This document shows positions 1 to 8,493 of a stretch of 64,000 nucleotides of DNA, in pieces. This stretch comes from Methylopila sp. M107 (GTDB taxonomy: Bacteria; Pseudomonadota; Alphaproteobacteria; Rhizobiales; Methylopilaceae). The stretch covers positions 289,305 through 353,304 of the forward strand of contig NZ_ARWB01000001.1 of assembly GCF_000384475.1 (NCBI RefSeq), read 5' to 3'. The notes beneath the pieces are model-generated. The model was not told the origin of the DNA, made no database searches, and was given only the letters and a program-made list of their open reading frames with translations. The position numbers and the translations under genes are program-made. Every line of letters starts with the position of its first letter. Within the stretch, counting starts at the first letter, position 1.

Positions 1-319
1 CCCCTCCCCGCAAGGGGGAGGGGAACGAGGCAGTGCGGAGAACGCGCCGCGAGCCCGCCCCCTCCACCATGGCTCGCGCCATGGTCCCCCTCCCCCGCGC
101 CGAAGGGCGCAGGGGAGGATCAAGAAAGCGTTGCGGGTCGTGCGCGGATCCTCCTCCGCGCAGCGGGGGAGGGGGACCGTGCGCAGCACGGTGGAGGGGG
201 CGGGCGTAGAGCGCGGCGGCTCCCCGACCGGCCCGCCTCTGGCCCTGATCACCAGGCGGCGCAGCCGTTCCAGAAGCTCGGCGTCGAGGTTCGGCCCGTC
301 CACCGGCGCCCCGCGCCCC
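1..319. other. Intergenic stretch rich in palindromic repeats
   Basis: No gene is supportable here. The stretch opens with a short C-rich/G-rich palindrome (core CCCCGCAAGGGG, about positions 6 to 18). It then holds a large nested inverted repeat, listed separately. Positions about 225 to 318 can be read on the minus strand as a short peptide after the hemY stop. That reading has no good start or ribosome binding site and runs into the repeat, so I do not call it a gene. Confidence 0.6.
53..205. repeat. Nested inverted repeat (about 150 bp)
   Basis: A perfect 16-base outer arm at 53-68 pairs with 190-205. A second perfect 16-base arm at 83-98 pairs with 163-178. Between them each side carries a small self-complementary loop (69-82 and 179-189). 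An inner pair follows, about 111-121 with 147-157. The whole could fold as a long stem with symmetrical side hairpins. It lies downstream of hemY, where it could act in transcript termination or stability, or be a REP-like element. Its family is not identified. Confidence 0.8.
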
Positions 320-2008
320 TCAGTAGTTCGGGCGCGACGCCGGATAGGACTGCGCGCTCGTCAGCGTGTCGGGTCCGCCGCCGTTCGGGCCTGGATCGTC
401 GGGCGCGCGCTGCAGCGGGAACACCGCCGCGGTCGGCCGCGCGGGCTTCTGCTCGACCGCCTTCTTCACGGGCGGGGCGGGCGGCGCGGCGGGAACCGCG
501 GCCGGCGCGTCGTCGGTGAGGTCCGGCATCGCGCGCGGCAGGGCGTCGCCCGACTTCACGACGACGGCCTCCGCCTTCGCGAGCGGCTTCTCCGTCGTGG
601 CCGCGACGATTGCGGCCGGCATCGGCTCGATCACGGCGGGCGGCGGGGCCGCCGGCGCGACCGGCGCGATCACGCGGGTCTCGGCCGGCGCCTGGTCGAG
701 CCAGGCTTCGGCCGCGAGCTTCGGGCGGCTCTCCTCGACCGGGGTCTTCCAGACGAAGGCGTCGAGACGTCCGGTGACCGGCGAGGTCGGGGCCCAGGCG
801 TCGGTCGAGACGCCGTCCGCGACCCAGGCCGGATCGCGCGGCGCGCGGGCGGCGCGGCCGAGCCATTCGCGGGCGCGGCCGGTGTCGTCATGCTCGATCT
901 CTGCGAGCTCCGCCATCAGCAGGCAGGCGCGCGCGGTCGGGCGCACCTTCATCAGCCGGCCGAGCGTGTTGCGCGCCTCGGAGAGCTCGCGGGCCGCCAT
1001 CGCGGCGCGCGCGAGCGCGATCAGCCCTTCCGGATCCTCGCCGCTGCGATCGGCGAGCGACCGCGCGCGCTTCAGCTTGTCGCGCGCCGAATCGCCGGGA
1101 CGGACATGGACGTAGACTTCCGCGAGATCCGGATGCGTCGAGCGCGCCCAGGCGCCCTCGACGATCTTCATCGCCTTCTTGACGTCGCCCTGTTCGGCCA
1201 GAAGCCGGGCCGCGAGCGCCGCGGCGGGCGTGAAATCGGGCGCGAGCGAATGCGCCTCGCGGGCGCGCTTCACGCTCAGCGCCGTGTCCGCGCCGCCCTC
1301 GAGCGCCTGGGCCGTCAGCAATACGGCGCGCTTGCGGCGGGCCTCTGCCTTGTCGATCAGGCGGTTGGCGCCGAGCCGCTCCAGCGTCGAAAGAGCGCCG
1401 GCCCAGTCGCCGTCGGCGCACTGGAAGTCGAACAGCGCCTGTCCGGCCCACGGCGTCTCGGGCGTCTGGCGCATCGCCTCTTCGGCGAGCGCGCGGGCGC
1501 CCGGCCGGTCGCCACGGCGCTCCGCCTCGACGAACAGGCCGCGCAGGCCGAGCGCGCGGGTCTCGGGCCGCTCCGTCATGGCGCGGAACGCAGCTTCCGC
1601 GCCGGGGCCGTCGCCGGAGAGCTGGGCGGCCTGCGCCGCCAGCACCAGCGTCAGCGGCTCCTTGCCGAGCAGTTTTCTGGCCTCGTGCGCCTCGCGGCCC
1701 GCAGCCCGCGCGTCGCCGGTGCCGACCGCGACCACGCCGCGCGCAATGGCGTCGTAGCCCTTGGAGCGGCGACGGTTGCGGCGGAACAGAGCGAAGGCCT
1801 CGGGCCCCGCCATGATCCAGCGCATCACGTTCCAGACCACGACGGTGAGGCAGGCAACAGCGGCCACGAAGGCGGCCGCCGCCATCACCGAGGTCTCGAT
1901 CTTGTAGCCCTGCCAGTTGATCACGATGTCGCCCGGCCGGTCGGCCAGCCAGACGGCCGCGAAGGCGAAGACGCCGACGAGGACGAGGTAGAGCAGCACG
2001 CGCACCAT
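320..2008 (-). CDS. hemY: HemY-like membrane protein with TPR-type repeats
   Basis: A 562-residue inner-membrane protein of the HemY family, conventionally linked to late haem biosynthesis although its exact role is unsettled. Two N-terminal hydrophobic segments (about residues 3-20 and 40-64) are followed by helical TPR-like repeats to about residue 420. The tail is rich in Ala and Pro. ATG at 2008 is preferred because GAGGA lies nine bases upstream; a TTG two codons earlier is too close to that site. It begins 12 bases after the mic60 stop, so hemC-hemD-mic60-hemY look like one operon, an arrangement typical of alphaproteobacteria. This hemY is unrelated to the Bacillus protoporphyrinogen oxidase of the same name. 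Confidence 0.88.
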   Translation of the reverse strand: MVRVLLYLVLVGVFAFAAVWLADRPGDIVINWQGYKIETSVMAAAAFVAAVACLTVVVWNVMRWIMAGPEAFALFRRNRRRSKGYDAIARGVVAVGTGDARAAGREAHEARKLLGKEPLTLVLAAQAAQLSGDGPGAEAAFRAMTERPETRALGLRGLFVEAERRGDRPGARALAEEAMRQTPETPWAGQALFDFQCADGDWAGALSTLERLGANRLIDKAEARRKRAVLLTAQALEGGADTALSVKRAREAHSLAPDFTPAAALAARLLAEQGDVKKAMKIVEGAWARSTHPDLAEVYVHVRPGDSARDKLKRARSLADRSGEDPEGLIALARAAMAARELSEARNTLGRLMKVRPTARACLLMAELAEIEHDDTGRAREWLGRAARAPRDPAWVADGVSTDAWAPTSPVTGRLDAFVWKTPVEESRPKLAAEAWLDQAPAETRVIAPVAPAAPPPAVIEPMPAAIVAATTEKPLAKAEAVVVKSGDALPRAMPDLTDDAPAAVPAAPPAPPVKKAVEQKPARPTAAVFPLQRAPDDPGPNGGGPDTLTSAQSYPASRPNY

Positions 2009-2020
2009 GCCCAAAAATCC

Positions 2021-3616
2021 TCAGTCGTTCGTGGTCAGGCGGGCGAGCGCGGCGGTGCGCGCGGACCCGATTGCGTCTTCGGCGGACACGCGCGCGGAGG
2101 CGAGCGCGGCCCACTCCTCGGTCGCGGCGCGCGCGGCTTCGTCGAGCGAACCGCGCGCCGCGAGCGCGCCCTCGATGTCGCCGGACGCGCCGAGTTCGGC
2201 GACGCGCGCCCGGAGGGCGGCGGGGTCCGAACCCGCGGCCGCGTCCTTCGGCGTGATCTTGACGACGCCGCCAGCGCTTGCGGCGAGCCGATCGAGGATC
2301 GAGCCGGTGGCCACGGGCTTCACGGGCGCGAGCCTGGCGATTTCAGCCGCGAGGTCTGCCCCGAGCGTCGCGCGGGTCGGCAGGCCCTTGGCCGCCTGCG
2401 CGTCGAGGCTCGCGAGCTTGTCGTTCCCGCCCGCCGCGGCCTTCACGGCCTGGAGTTCGGCCGCGAACGGCCTGCCTTCGCCGAGCGCCTGGTCGAGCGC
2501 GCCGAGCGCGACGACGAGGCGGGCCGTCGGGTCGCCCTTGGGGCGCGCTTTCAGCGTTTCGGCGACCTGGTCGACCTTGCTCGACAGCGGCGCGGTCGCG
2601 GCGCCGATCTTCTTGTCGACGCCGTCGACGGTCTGGCCGAGATCGTCGAGCCGGACGCTCAGATCCGCGAGCGTGTCCTTGGTCGGCAGGTCCTTCGAGC
2701 GGGCCTCGATGCCGGCGATGCGGCTGGTCAGCACGGCGACCTGATCGGCCGTCGGCGCCTCCTGGAACCGAAGCTCGAGCCCGTCGAGGCGCCCGGCGAC
2801 CACGGCGATCGCAGGGTCCTGGGCGGCGGGCTTGGCGATCTGGTCCGACAGCGCCTTCAGCTCCGTCTCGACGCCGCCGACGCGGCCGCCGGCCGCCTCG
2901 ACCGATTTCGACAGTTCGCCGAACTTGGCCTCGAACGCGGAGGCGTCGACGGGCTTCGCCTTGGCGATGTCGGCGCGCAGCGCCGAGACGTCGGACCCGA
3001 TCGCGCCGAGCTTGCTCTCGACCGCGTTGACGCGGCTCATGTCGGGCTGGGCGACGCCGATCAGCTCCTTGCCGAACAAGGCGACGCCGAGCAGCGCGAG
3101 CGCCGCGCCCGCGAGCGCCGAAACCAGCATGCCGAAGAAGCCGACGCCGCCGGACGCGACGGGGGCGGCGGAGGCCGGCGGGGTGGTGAAGCGCGGCGGG
3201 ACGTCTGCTGCGCCGGTCCGGGCGGCGGCCGGCCTCGGCTGGTCGGCCGCGGGCTTTGCCGCTTCGGCGGGCTTTTCCTGCGCCGGTTTGTCCTGCGCAG
3301 GCTTTTCTTGCGCGGGCTTCTCGCTGGGCGACGGCGCGGGGGGGCGGGTCGCGCCGGAAGACGCCGCGCTCGGGGCCGCAGCCGCGGCGCCCGAGGGCGC
3401 TTCCGGCCTCAACGGCGCTTCGGGCTTGGGCGCCGCCGCCGATGCGGGCTGGTCCGAAGCGGGCTTGTCCGTGGACGGCTTCGGCGTGTCCTTGTCCGTG
3501 GACGGGCCTTTCGGGGTCACGTCGGTCGCCGCAAGGTCGAGCGTCGGTGAGCGCGGACGGGCGCTTGGGGCGCCTTTCGCAGTCTGTCCGGTCTCGGGTC
3601 CCTTGGGGTCCGCCAT
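2021..3616 (-). CDS. Alphaproteobacterial Mic60 (mitofilin-like) protein
   Basis: A 531-residue inner-membrane protein of the COG4223/Mic60 family, the bacterial relative of mitochondrial mitofilin, which shapes intracytoplasmic membranes. The first 155 residues are low-complexity and Pro/Ala/Lys-rich, including three near-identical EKPAQ/DKPAQ units around residues 98-118. A single transmembrane segment follows (about 158-185), then a long predicted coiled coil (about 190-380) and a conserved helical C-terminal domain. The start is ATG 3616 with a GAGGTCAGGA-type ribosome binding site; upstream codons are also open but do not look coding. It lies between hemD and hemY, the usual place for this gene in alphaproteobacteria. 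Family assignment rests on architecture and synteny. Confidence 0.82.
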   Translation of the reverse strand: MADPKGPETGQTAKGAPSARPRSPTLDLAATDVTPKGPSTDKDTPKPSTDKPASDQPASAAAPKPEAPLRPEAPSGAAAAAPSAASSGATRPPAPSPSEKPAQEKPAQDKPAQEKPAEAAKPAADQPRPAAARTGAADVPPRFTTPPASAAPVASGGVGFFGMLVSALAGAALALLGVALFGKELIGVAQPDMSRVNAVESKLGAIGSDVSALRADIAKAKPVDASAFEAKFGELSKSVEAAGGRVGGVETELKALSDQIAKPAAQDPAIAVVAGRLDGLELRFQEAPTADQVAVLTSRIAGIEARSKDLPTKDTLADLSVRLDDLGQTVDGVDKKIGAATAPLSSKVDQVAETLKARPKGDPTARLVVALGALDQALGEGRPFAAELQAVKAAAGGNDKLASLDAQAAKGLPTRATLGADLAAEIARLAPVKPVATGSILDRLAASAGGVVKITPKDAAAGSDPAALRARVAELGASGDIEGALAARGSLDEAARAATEEWAALASARVSAEDAIGSARTAALARLTTND

Positions 3617-3674
3617 TCCTGACCTCGCGCAAAAATCCGGATCGCCGCACGCCGCGAAGCGCGCCGCCTCGCGT

Positions 3675-4424
3675 CTACTTAGTCCGCCCGACCGCCGATG
3701 GCGAGCCGTCGGCCACAAGACGCGCAAACGCCTTTAGGAGGGCCGCTTCGTCCGGCGTCTCCGCGGTCGCGACGCGCGTGAAGCCCGCCTCCTTCAGAGG
3801 CCGGGCGATTCGCTCCGCGAGCGCCGCCTGCGGGAGCTTGCGCGCAGCGTCGCCGAGCCCCGCCGCGTCGACCAGTGCGACGAAAGTCGAGGCGATGCGC
3901 CCCGAATGATGCAGCACCGCGCCGGCGTCGCCCGCGGCGAGCGCCTCGGCCGCGGCGGCGGGCAGGACAGTCGCCGCCTCGGCCTTGTAGAGCTCGACGA
4001 CCTCGACCTGATGGCCTTGCTGAGCGAGCGCGCCTGCGAGGTCGAAGGCGCGGTCTGCGCCGGCCGCGTGCATGAACCGGGCGGGGGCGGGAAACAGCCG
4101 CAACGCCTCCGCGACGAGCGCGCGCCCGTCGCCTTCGGCGACATGGACGGTTTCAAAACCCGCCTCGCGGCCGGCTTCGGCGGTGCGGTCGCCCACGGCG
4201 ATCAGCGGCGCGCGCTTCAGCCGTTCGATCTCCAGACGGAGCCTCAGCTTGCGCAACCCGTTCGCGCTGGTGGCGAGCACCGCGTCGAAGGGCCCGTCCG
4301 GGATAGCCGAGGCCAGGTCCTCGATCGTCAGCACGGGGGCGAGCACCGCCTCGTGCCCGAGCGCCGCGAGCGTCTCGGCGGTGCGTCGGGCGGCGCGCTC
4401 GGGGCGCAGGACGATCACCTTCAC
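3675..4424 (-). CDS. hemD: Uroporphyrinogen-III synthase
   Basis: A 249-residue cytosolic enzyme that cyclises hydroxymethylbilane to uroporphyrinogen III, the branch point to haem, cobalamin and chlorophyll-type tetrapyrroles. HemD sequences diverge strongly, so the call rests on the N-terminal VLRPERAARRTAETL stretch, the two-lobed alpha/beta pattern, the normal length (about 240-260) and position directly after hemC. The start is GTG at 4424, only five bases past the hemC stop, suggesting translational coupling. It is followed after 58 bases by mic60. Confidence 0.9.
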   Translation of the reverse strand: MKVIVLRPERAARRTAETLAALGHEAVLAPVLTIEDLASAIPDGPFDAVLATSANGLRKLRLRLEIERLKRAPLIAVGDRTAEAGREAGFETVHVAEGDGRALVAEALRLFPAPARFMHAAGADRAFDLAGALAQQGHQVEVVELYKAEAATVLPAAAAEALAAGDAGAVLHHSGRIASTFVALVDAAGLGDAARKLPQAALAERIARPLKEAGFTRVATAETPDEAALLKAFARLVADGSPSAVGRTK

Positions 4425-4429
4425 GGGCG

Positions 4430-5359
4430 TCAGCCGAAGGCCGCGAGCAGGTCGGGCGGCGTGCGCGCCTTGACGTCGCGGCCGGATTCGGCCCCGAGCG
4501 CGGCGGCGTCCGAGGCCGCGCCCGCGATCTCGCCGGAGGTCTCGCGCGCGCCGTCCTCGGACAGCACCAGCCCCCGGAATCGCAAAGTTCCGCCGTCGAC
4601 GCGCGCGAGACCCGCGATCGGGGTGCGGCAGGAGCCGTCCAGCACCTTCAGGAAGGCGCGCTCGCAGGCGAGCGCCGCGGCCGTCGCCGGACAGTCGAGC
4701 CGCCTCAGGACGTCGAGCGTCCGGGCGTCGCCCGCGCGCGCCGTCACCGCGACCGCGCCTTGGCCGAGCGCCGGAAGGAAGTCGTCGGCGTCGAGCAGCT
4801 CGGTCGCGTGGTTTTGCAGCCCGAGCCGGGTGAGGCCCGCGAGCGCCAGCAGCGTCGCGTCGACCTCGCGGCGCGCGAGCTTGTCGAGCCGCGTCTGCAC
4901 ATTGCCGCGGAACGACACGACCTTGAGGTCGGGGCGCCTGCGCCGCACCAGCGCGCCGCGCCTCAGCGATGCTGTGCCGACGACGGCGCCATGGGGAAGT
5001 TCGGCGAGGGTCGGGGCCGCGCCGCCGATCAGCGCGTCGCGGACGTCGGCGCGCGGCAGGGTCGCGGCGAGGATGGTCCCGTCGGCGAGGTCGGTCGGCA
5101 GGTCCTTGGCCGAATGCACCGCAAGATCGACGCGGCCCTCCAGCAGCGCCTCGTCGATCTCCTTGACGAACAGGCCCTTGCCGCCCGCCTCGCTCAGCGG
5201 CCGATCCTGGATGGCGTCGCCGGTGGTGCGGATCGTGACGATCTCGACCGCTTCGGGACCTGCGCCGAGCGCAGCGATCAGCCCGTCGCGCACGGCGTTC
5301 GCCTGCCAGAGCGCGAGCGGCGAGCCGCGGGTTCCGATGCGAAGAAGCGGGGCTGCCAT
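4430..5359 (-). CDS. hemC: Porphobilinogen deaminase (hydroxymethylbilane synthase)
   Basis: A 309-residue enzyme that condenses four porphobilinogen molecules to hydroxymethylbilane on a dipyrromethane cofactor. The N-terminal RIGTRGSPLALWQA motif, the VHSAKDLPT segment, the FRGNVQTRL substrate-binding Arg region and the C-terminal DGSCRTPIAG motif with the cofactor-attachment Cys are all present. ATG 5359 places RIGTRGS at the expected position. Earlier in-frame starts (5398, 5434) would add residues without family similarity. First of the hemC-hemD-mic60-hemY run. Tetrapyrrole genes hemA, hemB and hemE are not in the window. Confidence 0.95.
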   Translation of the reverse strand: MAAPLLRIGTRGSPLALWQANAVRDGLIAALGAGPEAVEIVTIRTTGDAIQDRPLSEAGGKGLFVKEIDEALLEGRVDLAVHSAKDLPTDLADGTILAATLPRADVRDALIGGAAPTLAELPHGAVVGTASLRRGALVRRRRPDLKVVSFRGNVQTRLDKLARREVDATLLALAGLTRLGLQNHATELLDADDFLPALGQGAVAVTARAGDARTLDVLRRLDCPATAAALACERAFLKVLDGSCRTPIAGLARVDGGTLRFRGLVLSEDGARETSGEIAGAASDAAALGAESGRDVKARTPPDLLAAFG

Positions 5360-5430
5360 TGAGCTCGTCGGGTCGTGGGGGAAGGCGACGCCATGCATAG
5401 CGACGGCCGCCGACGCCGTCGAGGCGCAGC

Positions 5431-6390
5431 TCACCCCCGCCCGAACCGCAGCCCCGGCGCCGGGCGCTCCTCGATGACCTCGCGGCGGAAGCGGTAGAGC
5501 TGGGCCGGCCGCCCGCCGGTCGCGGCCTCGGTCTGGCCGGTCGGCTCGACGAGCGCCGCGCTGTCGACGAGGCGGCGGAAGTTCTGCTTGTGGAGCTGGC
5601 GTCCCGCGACCGCCTCGACCGTCTGCTGCAGCGCCGTCAGCGTGAAGCGCGGCGGCATCAGTTCGAACACCACCGGGCGATATTTGAGCTTCGCCCTCAA
5701 CCGCCCCATCGCGGTCGCGAGGATGCGGCGGTGATCGTCCCGCATCGCCTCTCCGAGACGCGGCGGGGCGTCCCAGTCGAGCGCGGCCGGCCGGCCGTCG
5801 CGCCGGGCCTCTTCGACCAGTCCGGCCTCATAGAGCAGCTCGTAGCGGTCCAGCACCTTCTCCTCGTCCCAGGGGCGGCCGTCCATGCCGAAGCATAGGC
5901 GCGCGCGGGCGAGACGGGGGAGGTCGCGGCCGGTTTCGGCCTCGGGCGCTTCCGCGGCCCAGCGGCCGATCGCGGGCAGGATCTGCTGGTCAAGCACCTC
6001 GGGCCGTCGGCGCCGCCAGTCCTCCCACGGAAAATAGCCGTACCAGGGCCGGAACGCGGCGCCGGCCTCCTTGAGCGGCGAGACGTTGCGCGGCCGCCGC
6101 GTCAGAGCGAGGTAGCCGATCGAGACCATGTGGCGCGCATGCGGCGCGGTGGCGCGGCCGCGGTCGCCGAAGGTGTAGAGCTGTTCGACATAGCCGACGT
6201 CGAGCGCGGTCTGCTCGGCGATCGAGCCGCGCAGCGCGATCTCGAGGGTCCGGTCGCGGGCGGGCTCGAACGCGCCGGAGGGCAGGCCGGCCGCCCCGTC
6301 GCTCGCCCGCGCGACGAGGATTTCTGGCGCGTTGCGCTCGACGGCCACGACCGCCGCCGACAGGCCGATGCCGACGCCCGGCTCGCTCAT
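5431..6390 (-). CDS. Nudix-like transcriptional regulator (NadQ/COG4111-like)
   Basis: A 319-residue protein with an N-terminal Nudix-like fold (about residues 5-160) and a C-terminal winged-helix domain (about 220-310). In the C-terminal part, FTLTALQQTVEAVAGRQLHKQNFRR resembles the DNA-binding helices of NrtR-type Nudix regulators (segment about 245-272). The Nudix box is degenerate: where catalytic family members have REXXEE, this protein has RGSIAEQ. It is therefore probably a ligand sensor, not a hydrolase. The alphaproteobacterial NAD regulator NadQ has this architecture, but no nad genes lie in the window, so the ligand is inferred. It starts 13 bases after the phosphatase gene and precedes hemC by 71 bases. 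Confidence 0.68.
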   Translation of the reverse strand: MSEPGVGIGLSAAVVAVERNAPEILVARASDGAAGLPSGAFEPARDRTLEIALRGSIAEQTALDVGYVEQLYTFGDRGRATAPHARHMVSIGYLALTRRPRNVSPLKEAGAAFRPWYGYFPWEDWRRRRPEVLDQQILPAIGRWAAEAPEAETGRDLPRLARARLCFGMDGRPWDEEKVLDRYELLYEAGLVEEARRDGRPAALDWDAPPRLGEAMRDDHRRILATAMGRLRAKLKYRPVVFELMPPRFTLTALQQTVEAVAGRQLHKQNFRRLVDSAALVEPTGQTEAATGGRPAQLYRFRREVIEERPAPGLRFGRG

Positions 6391-6403
6391 GCGCCGGCGC
6401 CCC

Positions 6404-6907
6404 TCATGGGCGGGGCGCGAGCGTGAACGGCTCGCCCTCGAAACAGTTTTCGCCGCGGCCGATCCGCTCGACCGCCGACAGCATGCGTCCGTCGCGCTGA
6501 AGGGCCGAGTCCGCGAGGCGCACGATCAGCCGGTTCGGCGTCGCGGTCGGGCTGAGGCGGCGCAGCGTCGCGGCGAGTTCGTGCTCGTCGCGGTCGGGTT
6601 CGCGCGCGCAGGCGATCGCATAGGCCATCGCGGTCGAACGGCTGACGCCGGCATAGCAATGCACGACGATCGGTCCCGGCCGCTCCGCCGCGAACGCCAG
6701 CGCTTCGCCGATATGGCGGTCGCCGGGCGGCGCATGGCCGTGCCTCGGCTCGGCGATGTCGTGGAACGTCAGCGTCAGATGGTCATGCGGCGCGACGCCG
6801 GCCGGCCTGTCGACGGCGGTCCCCTCGGAGACGAGCGACAGCAGGCGCCGGGCGCCCGAGGCGCGGACGGTGGCGTCGAGACGCGACAGGGGGCAGACGA
6901 AGATCAT
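6404..6907 (-). CDS. Dual-specificity/tyrosine phosphatase family protein
   Basis: A 167-residue cytosolic protein with the cysteine phosphatase signature HCYAGVSRS (HCX5RS, about residues 86-94), the P-loop of protein tyrosine and dual-specificity phosphatases. An upstream stretch with Asp and His (LTFHDIAEP) could supply the general acid. The start is ATG 6907 (MIFVCPLSR); 23 further upstream codons are open but Arg-rich and non-family. The substrate is unknown; bacterial proteins of this size may act on phosphoproteins, nucleotides or phosphoinositide-like compounds. It lies between an HD-domain nucleotidase (61-base gap) and the Nudix-like regulator (13-base gap), a setting that hints at nucleotide or cofactor metabolism. 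Confidence 0.78.
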   Translation of the reverse strand: MIFVCPLSRLDATVRASGARRLLSLVSEGTAVDRPAGVAPHDHLTLTFHDIAEPRHGHAPPGDRHIGEALAFAAERPGPIVVHCYAGVSRSTAMAYAIACAREPDRDEHELAATLRRLSPTATPNRLIVRLADSALQRDGRMLSAVERIGRGENCFEGEPFTLAPRP

Positions 6908-6968
6908 GGCGCCCACAGTAGCGCGCGCCGACCGCGACGGTCGCGCGCATTCGGTCCGGCGGCGGCGA

Positions 6969-7628
6969 TCATCCATGCAGCTCCGAGAACCGCTCGGCGA
7001 AGCGGGCGGTCGCGGTCTCGGCGGGCCATGGCTCCAGTCTCGCGGTGTCCGGAACCGCCGCGGGTTCGCCGAATATTTCCAGCGCCTCCGCGATGGAGAA
7101 GCCGGCGAGCCTTGTCGCTTCGAGGAAGGCCGCCGCGCGGTCTGCGCGCTTGACGAGTTTCGTCACCGAAGCGGGAGTCTCCGCCGGCAGCCCGAACCGA
7201 ATGTGGATCGCGCGTACGAGCCGCTCCTCGACCGCGCCGTATTCGCCGCCGAGCACCGACTTGAAGGGCGTGATCATGTCGCCGATGACGTATTCGGCGG
7301 CGTCGTGCAGCAGCGCCGTCAGCCGAACCGGCGCGCCACAATCGGGCGCGAGGCGGCCCACGATCTCCTCCACCAGCAGCGAATGCTGCGCGACCGAGAA
7401 GATGTGCGGGCCCTTGGTCTGCCCGTTCCACCGCGCGACGCGCGCCAGCCCGTGGGCGATGTCGTCGATCTCGACGTCGAGCGGGGAGGGGTCGAGCAGG
7501 TCGAGGCGCCGCCCCGACAGCATGCGCTGCCAGGCGCGGGGCCTGCCGCCCGCGGCGCGGCGTTTCGAGGATGGAAGGACCGGCGATTTGCCTTTGACAG
7601 CCAAGATGCGTTTTCCGAAGGATGCCAT
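6969..7628 (-). CDS. HD-domain hydrolase (YfbR-like 5'-nucleotidase)
   Basis: A 219-residue protein with the HD-domain metal site: His in the VAQHSLLVEEI helix, the LLHDAAEYVIGD His-Asp pair, and a later Asp in the KRADRAAAFLEA helix. This pattern matches YfbR-type phosphohydrolases that act on (deoxy)nucleoside 5'-monophosphates. The RAWQRMLSGRRLDLLDP stretch near residue 30 is characteristic of the alphaproteobacterial branch. ATG 7628 is used; the first 25 residues are basic and poorly conserved. It is divergent from the PPOx-family gene across 75 bases, so both promoters must sit in that gap. Confidence 0.82.
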   Translation of the reverse strand: MASFGKRILAVKGKSPVLPSSKRRAAGGRPRAWQRMLSGRRLDLLDPSPLDVEIDDIAHGLARVARWNGQTKGPHIFSVAQHSLLVEEIVGRLAPDCGAPVRLTALLHDAAEYVIGDMITPFKSVLGGEYGAVEERLVRAIHIRFGLPAETPASVTKLVKRADRAAAFLEATRLAGFSIAEALEIFGEPAAVPDTARLEPWPAETATARFAERFSELHG

Positions 7629-7703
7629 TCCGGACGAACTCCGGATCGAACGCCGCCGACCATAAGAAGCGCGCGCGCGACTAGCGAGAGGGAACACCAC
7701 GCC

Positions 7704-8357
7704 ATGGCCGTGCTCTACGGGCCCGAACACCGCGCGCTGCAGGACGCCAGCGATTCCCGCCGCCTCGCAGACCTCTGGCAGGAGAAGCTGATCCACGGCG
7801 CACTCGCCGAGGACGAGCAGGGCTTCATCGCGTCCCGCGACTACTTCTTCCTGTCGACCGTCGACGCCGAAGGCAAGCCGACCGTCTCCTACAAGGGCGG
7901 CGGCGCCGGCTTCGTCCGGGTGCTCGACGCGAAGACGATCGCGTTCCCGGGCTATGACGGCAACGGCATGTTCCTGTCGGCCGGCAACATCGCGGAAAAA
8001 CCCTCGGTCGGCCTGCTGTTCATCGATTTCGAGACGCCGCACCGCCTGCGCGTGCAGGGCGAGGCGGAGCTGATCCGCGACGGCGCGCTGGTCGAGAGCT
8101 TTCCGGGCGCGGCCTATGCGGTGCGCATCACGATCACGGACGCCTTCGTCAATTGCGGCCGATATATCCACAAGATGAAGCGGGTCGAGACCTCGCGGCA
8201 CGTGCCGGACCCCGGCGGCGAGCAGCCGATGGCGGAGTGGAAGCGGATCGACTGGGTGCAGCCGCATCTGCCCAAGCAGGACAAGGCGCCGGCCGCGGAC
8301 GCCGGCGAGCTCACCATGGAGCAATACGGGGCCAAGGTCGTCGCGGGCGACACGTGA
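7704..8357 (+). CDS. Pyridoxamine 5'-phosphate oxidase-family protein
   Basis: A 217-residue flavin-binding split-barrel (PPOx) protein. The core at about residues 40-125 contains the strands FFLSTVDAEGKPTVSYKGG and KPSVGLLFIDFETPHRLRVQG, and the later NCGRYIHK motif is common in this subfamily. Such proteins often bind FMN, F420 or haem and reduce small molecules; the substrate here is unknown. It is not the vitamin B6 enzyme PdxH, which has a different C-terminal signature. The start is ATG 7704 after GCGAGAGGGA. Probably monocistronic. Confidence 0.82.
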   Translation: MAVLYGPEHRALQDASDSRRLADLWQEKLIHGALAEDEQGFIASRDYFFLSTVDAEGKPTVSYKGGGAGFVRVLDAKTIAFPGYDGNGMFLSAGNIAEKPSVGLLFIDFETPHRLRVQGEAELIRDGALVESFPGAAYAVRITITDAFVNCGRYIHKMKRVETSRHVPDPGGEQPMAEWKRIDWVQPHLPKQDKAPAADAGELTMEQYGAKVVAGDT

Positions 8358-8493
8358 ACGTCGGACCCGGTCGCCTTCGTGCGTCCGCGGAAACGTGGCC
8401 TGCGCCAAAAACACTCCCATTCACCGGCGCGTGATCTAGTATCCGGTTCCTAAAGCCAGGCGCGGGGACACGCGCCGGCGCAGGGAGCAGGCG

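Noticed and set aside
225-318. A short minus-strand peptide-like reading after hemY
   Set aside because: Although the residues look reasonable for a few codons, there is no credible start and the frame runs into the nested repeat.
131-3550. A very long open frame on the plus strand opposite hemY and mic60
   Set aside because: It is Arg-rich, matches no family, and lies antisense to two well-supported genes; in GC-rich DNA such antisense frames are common by chance.
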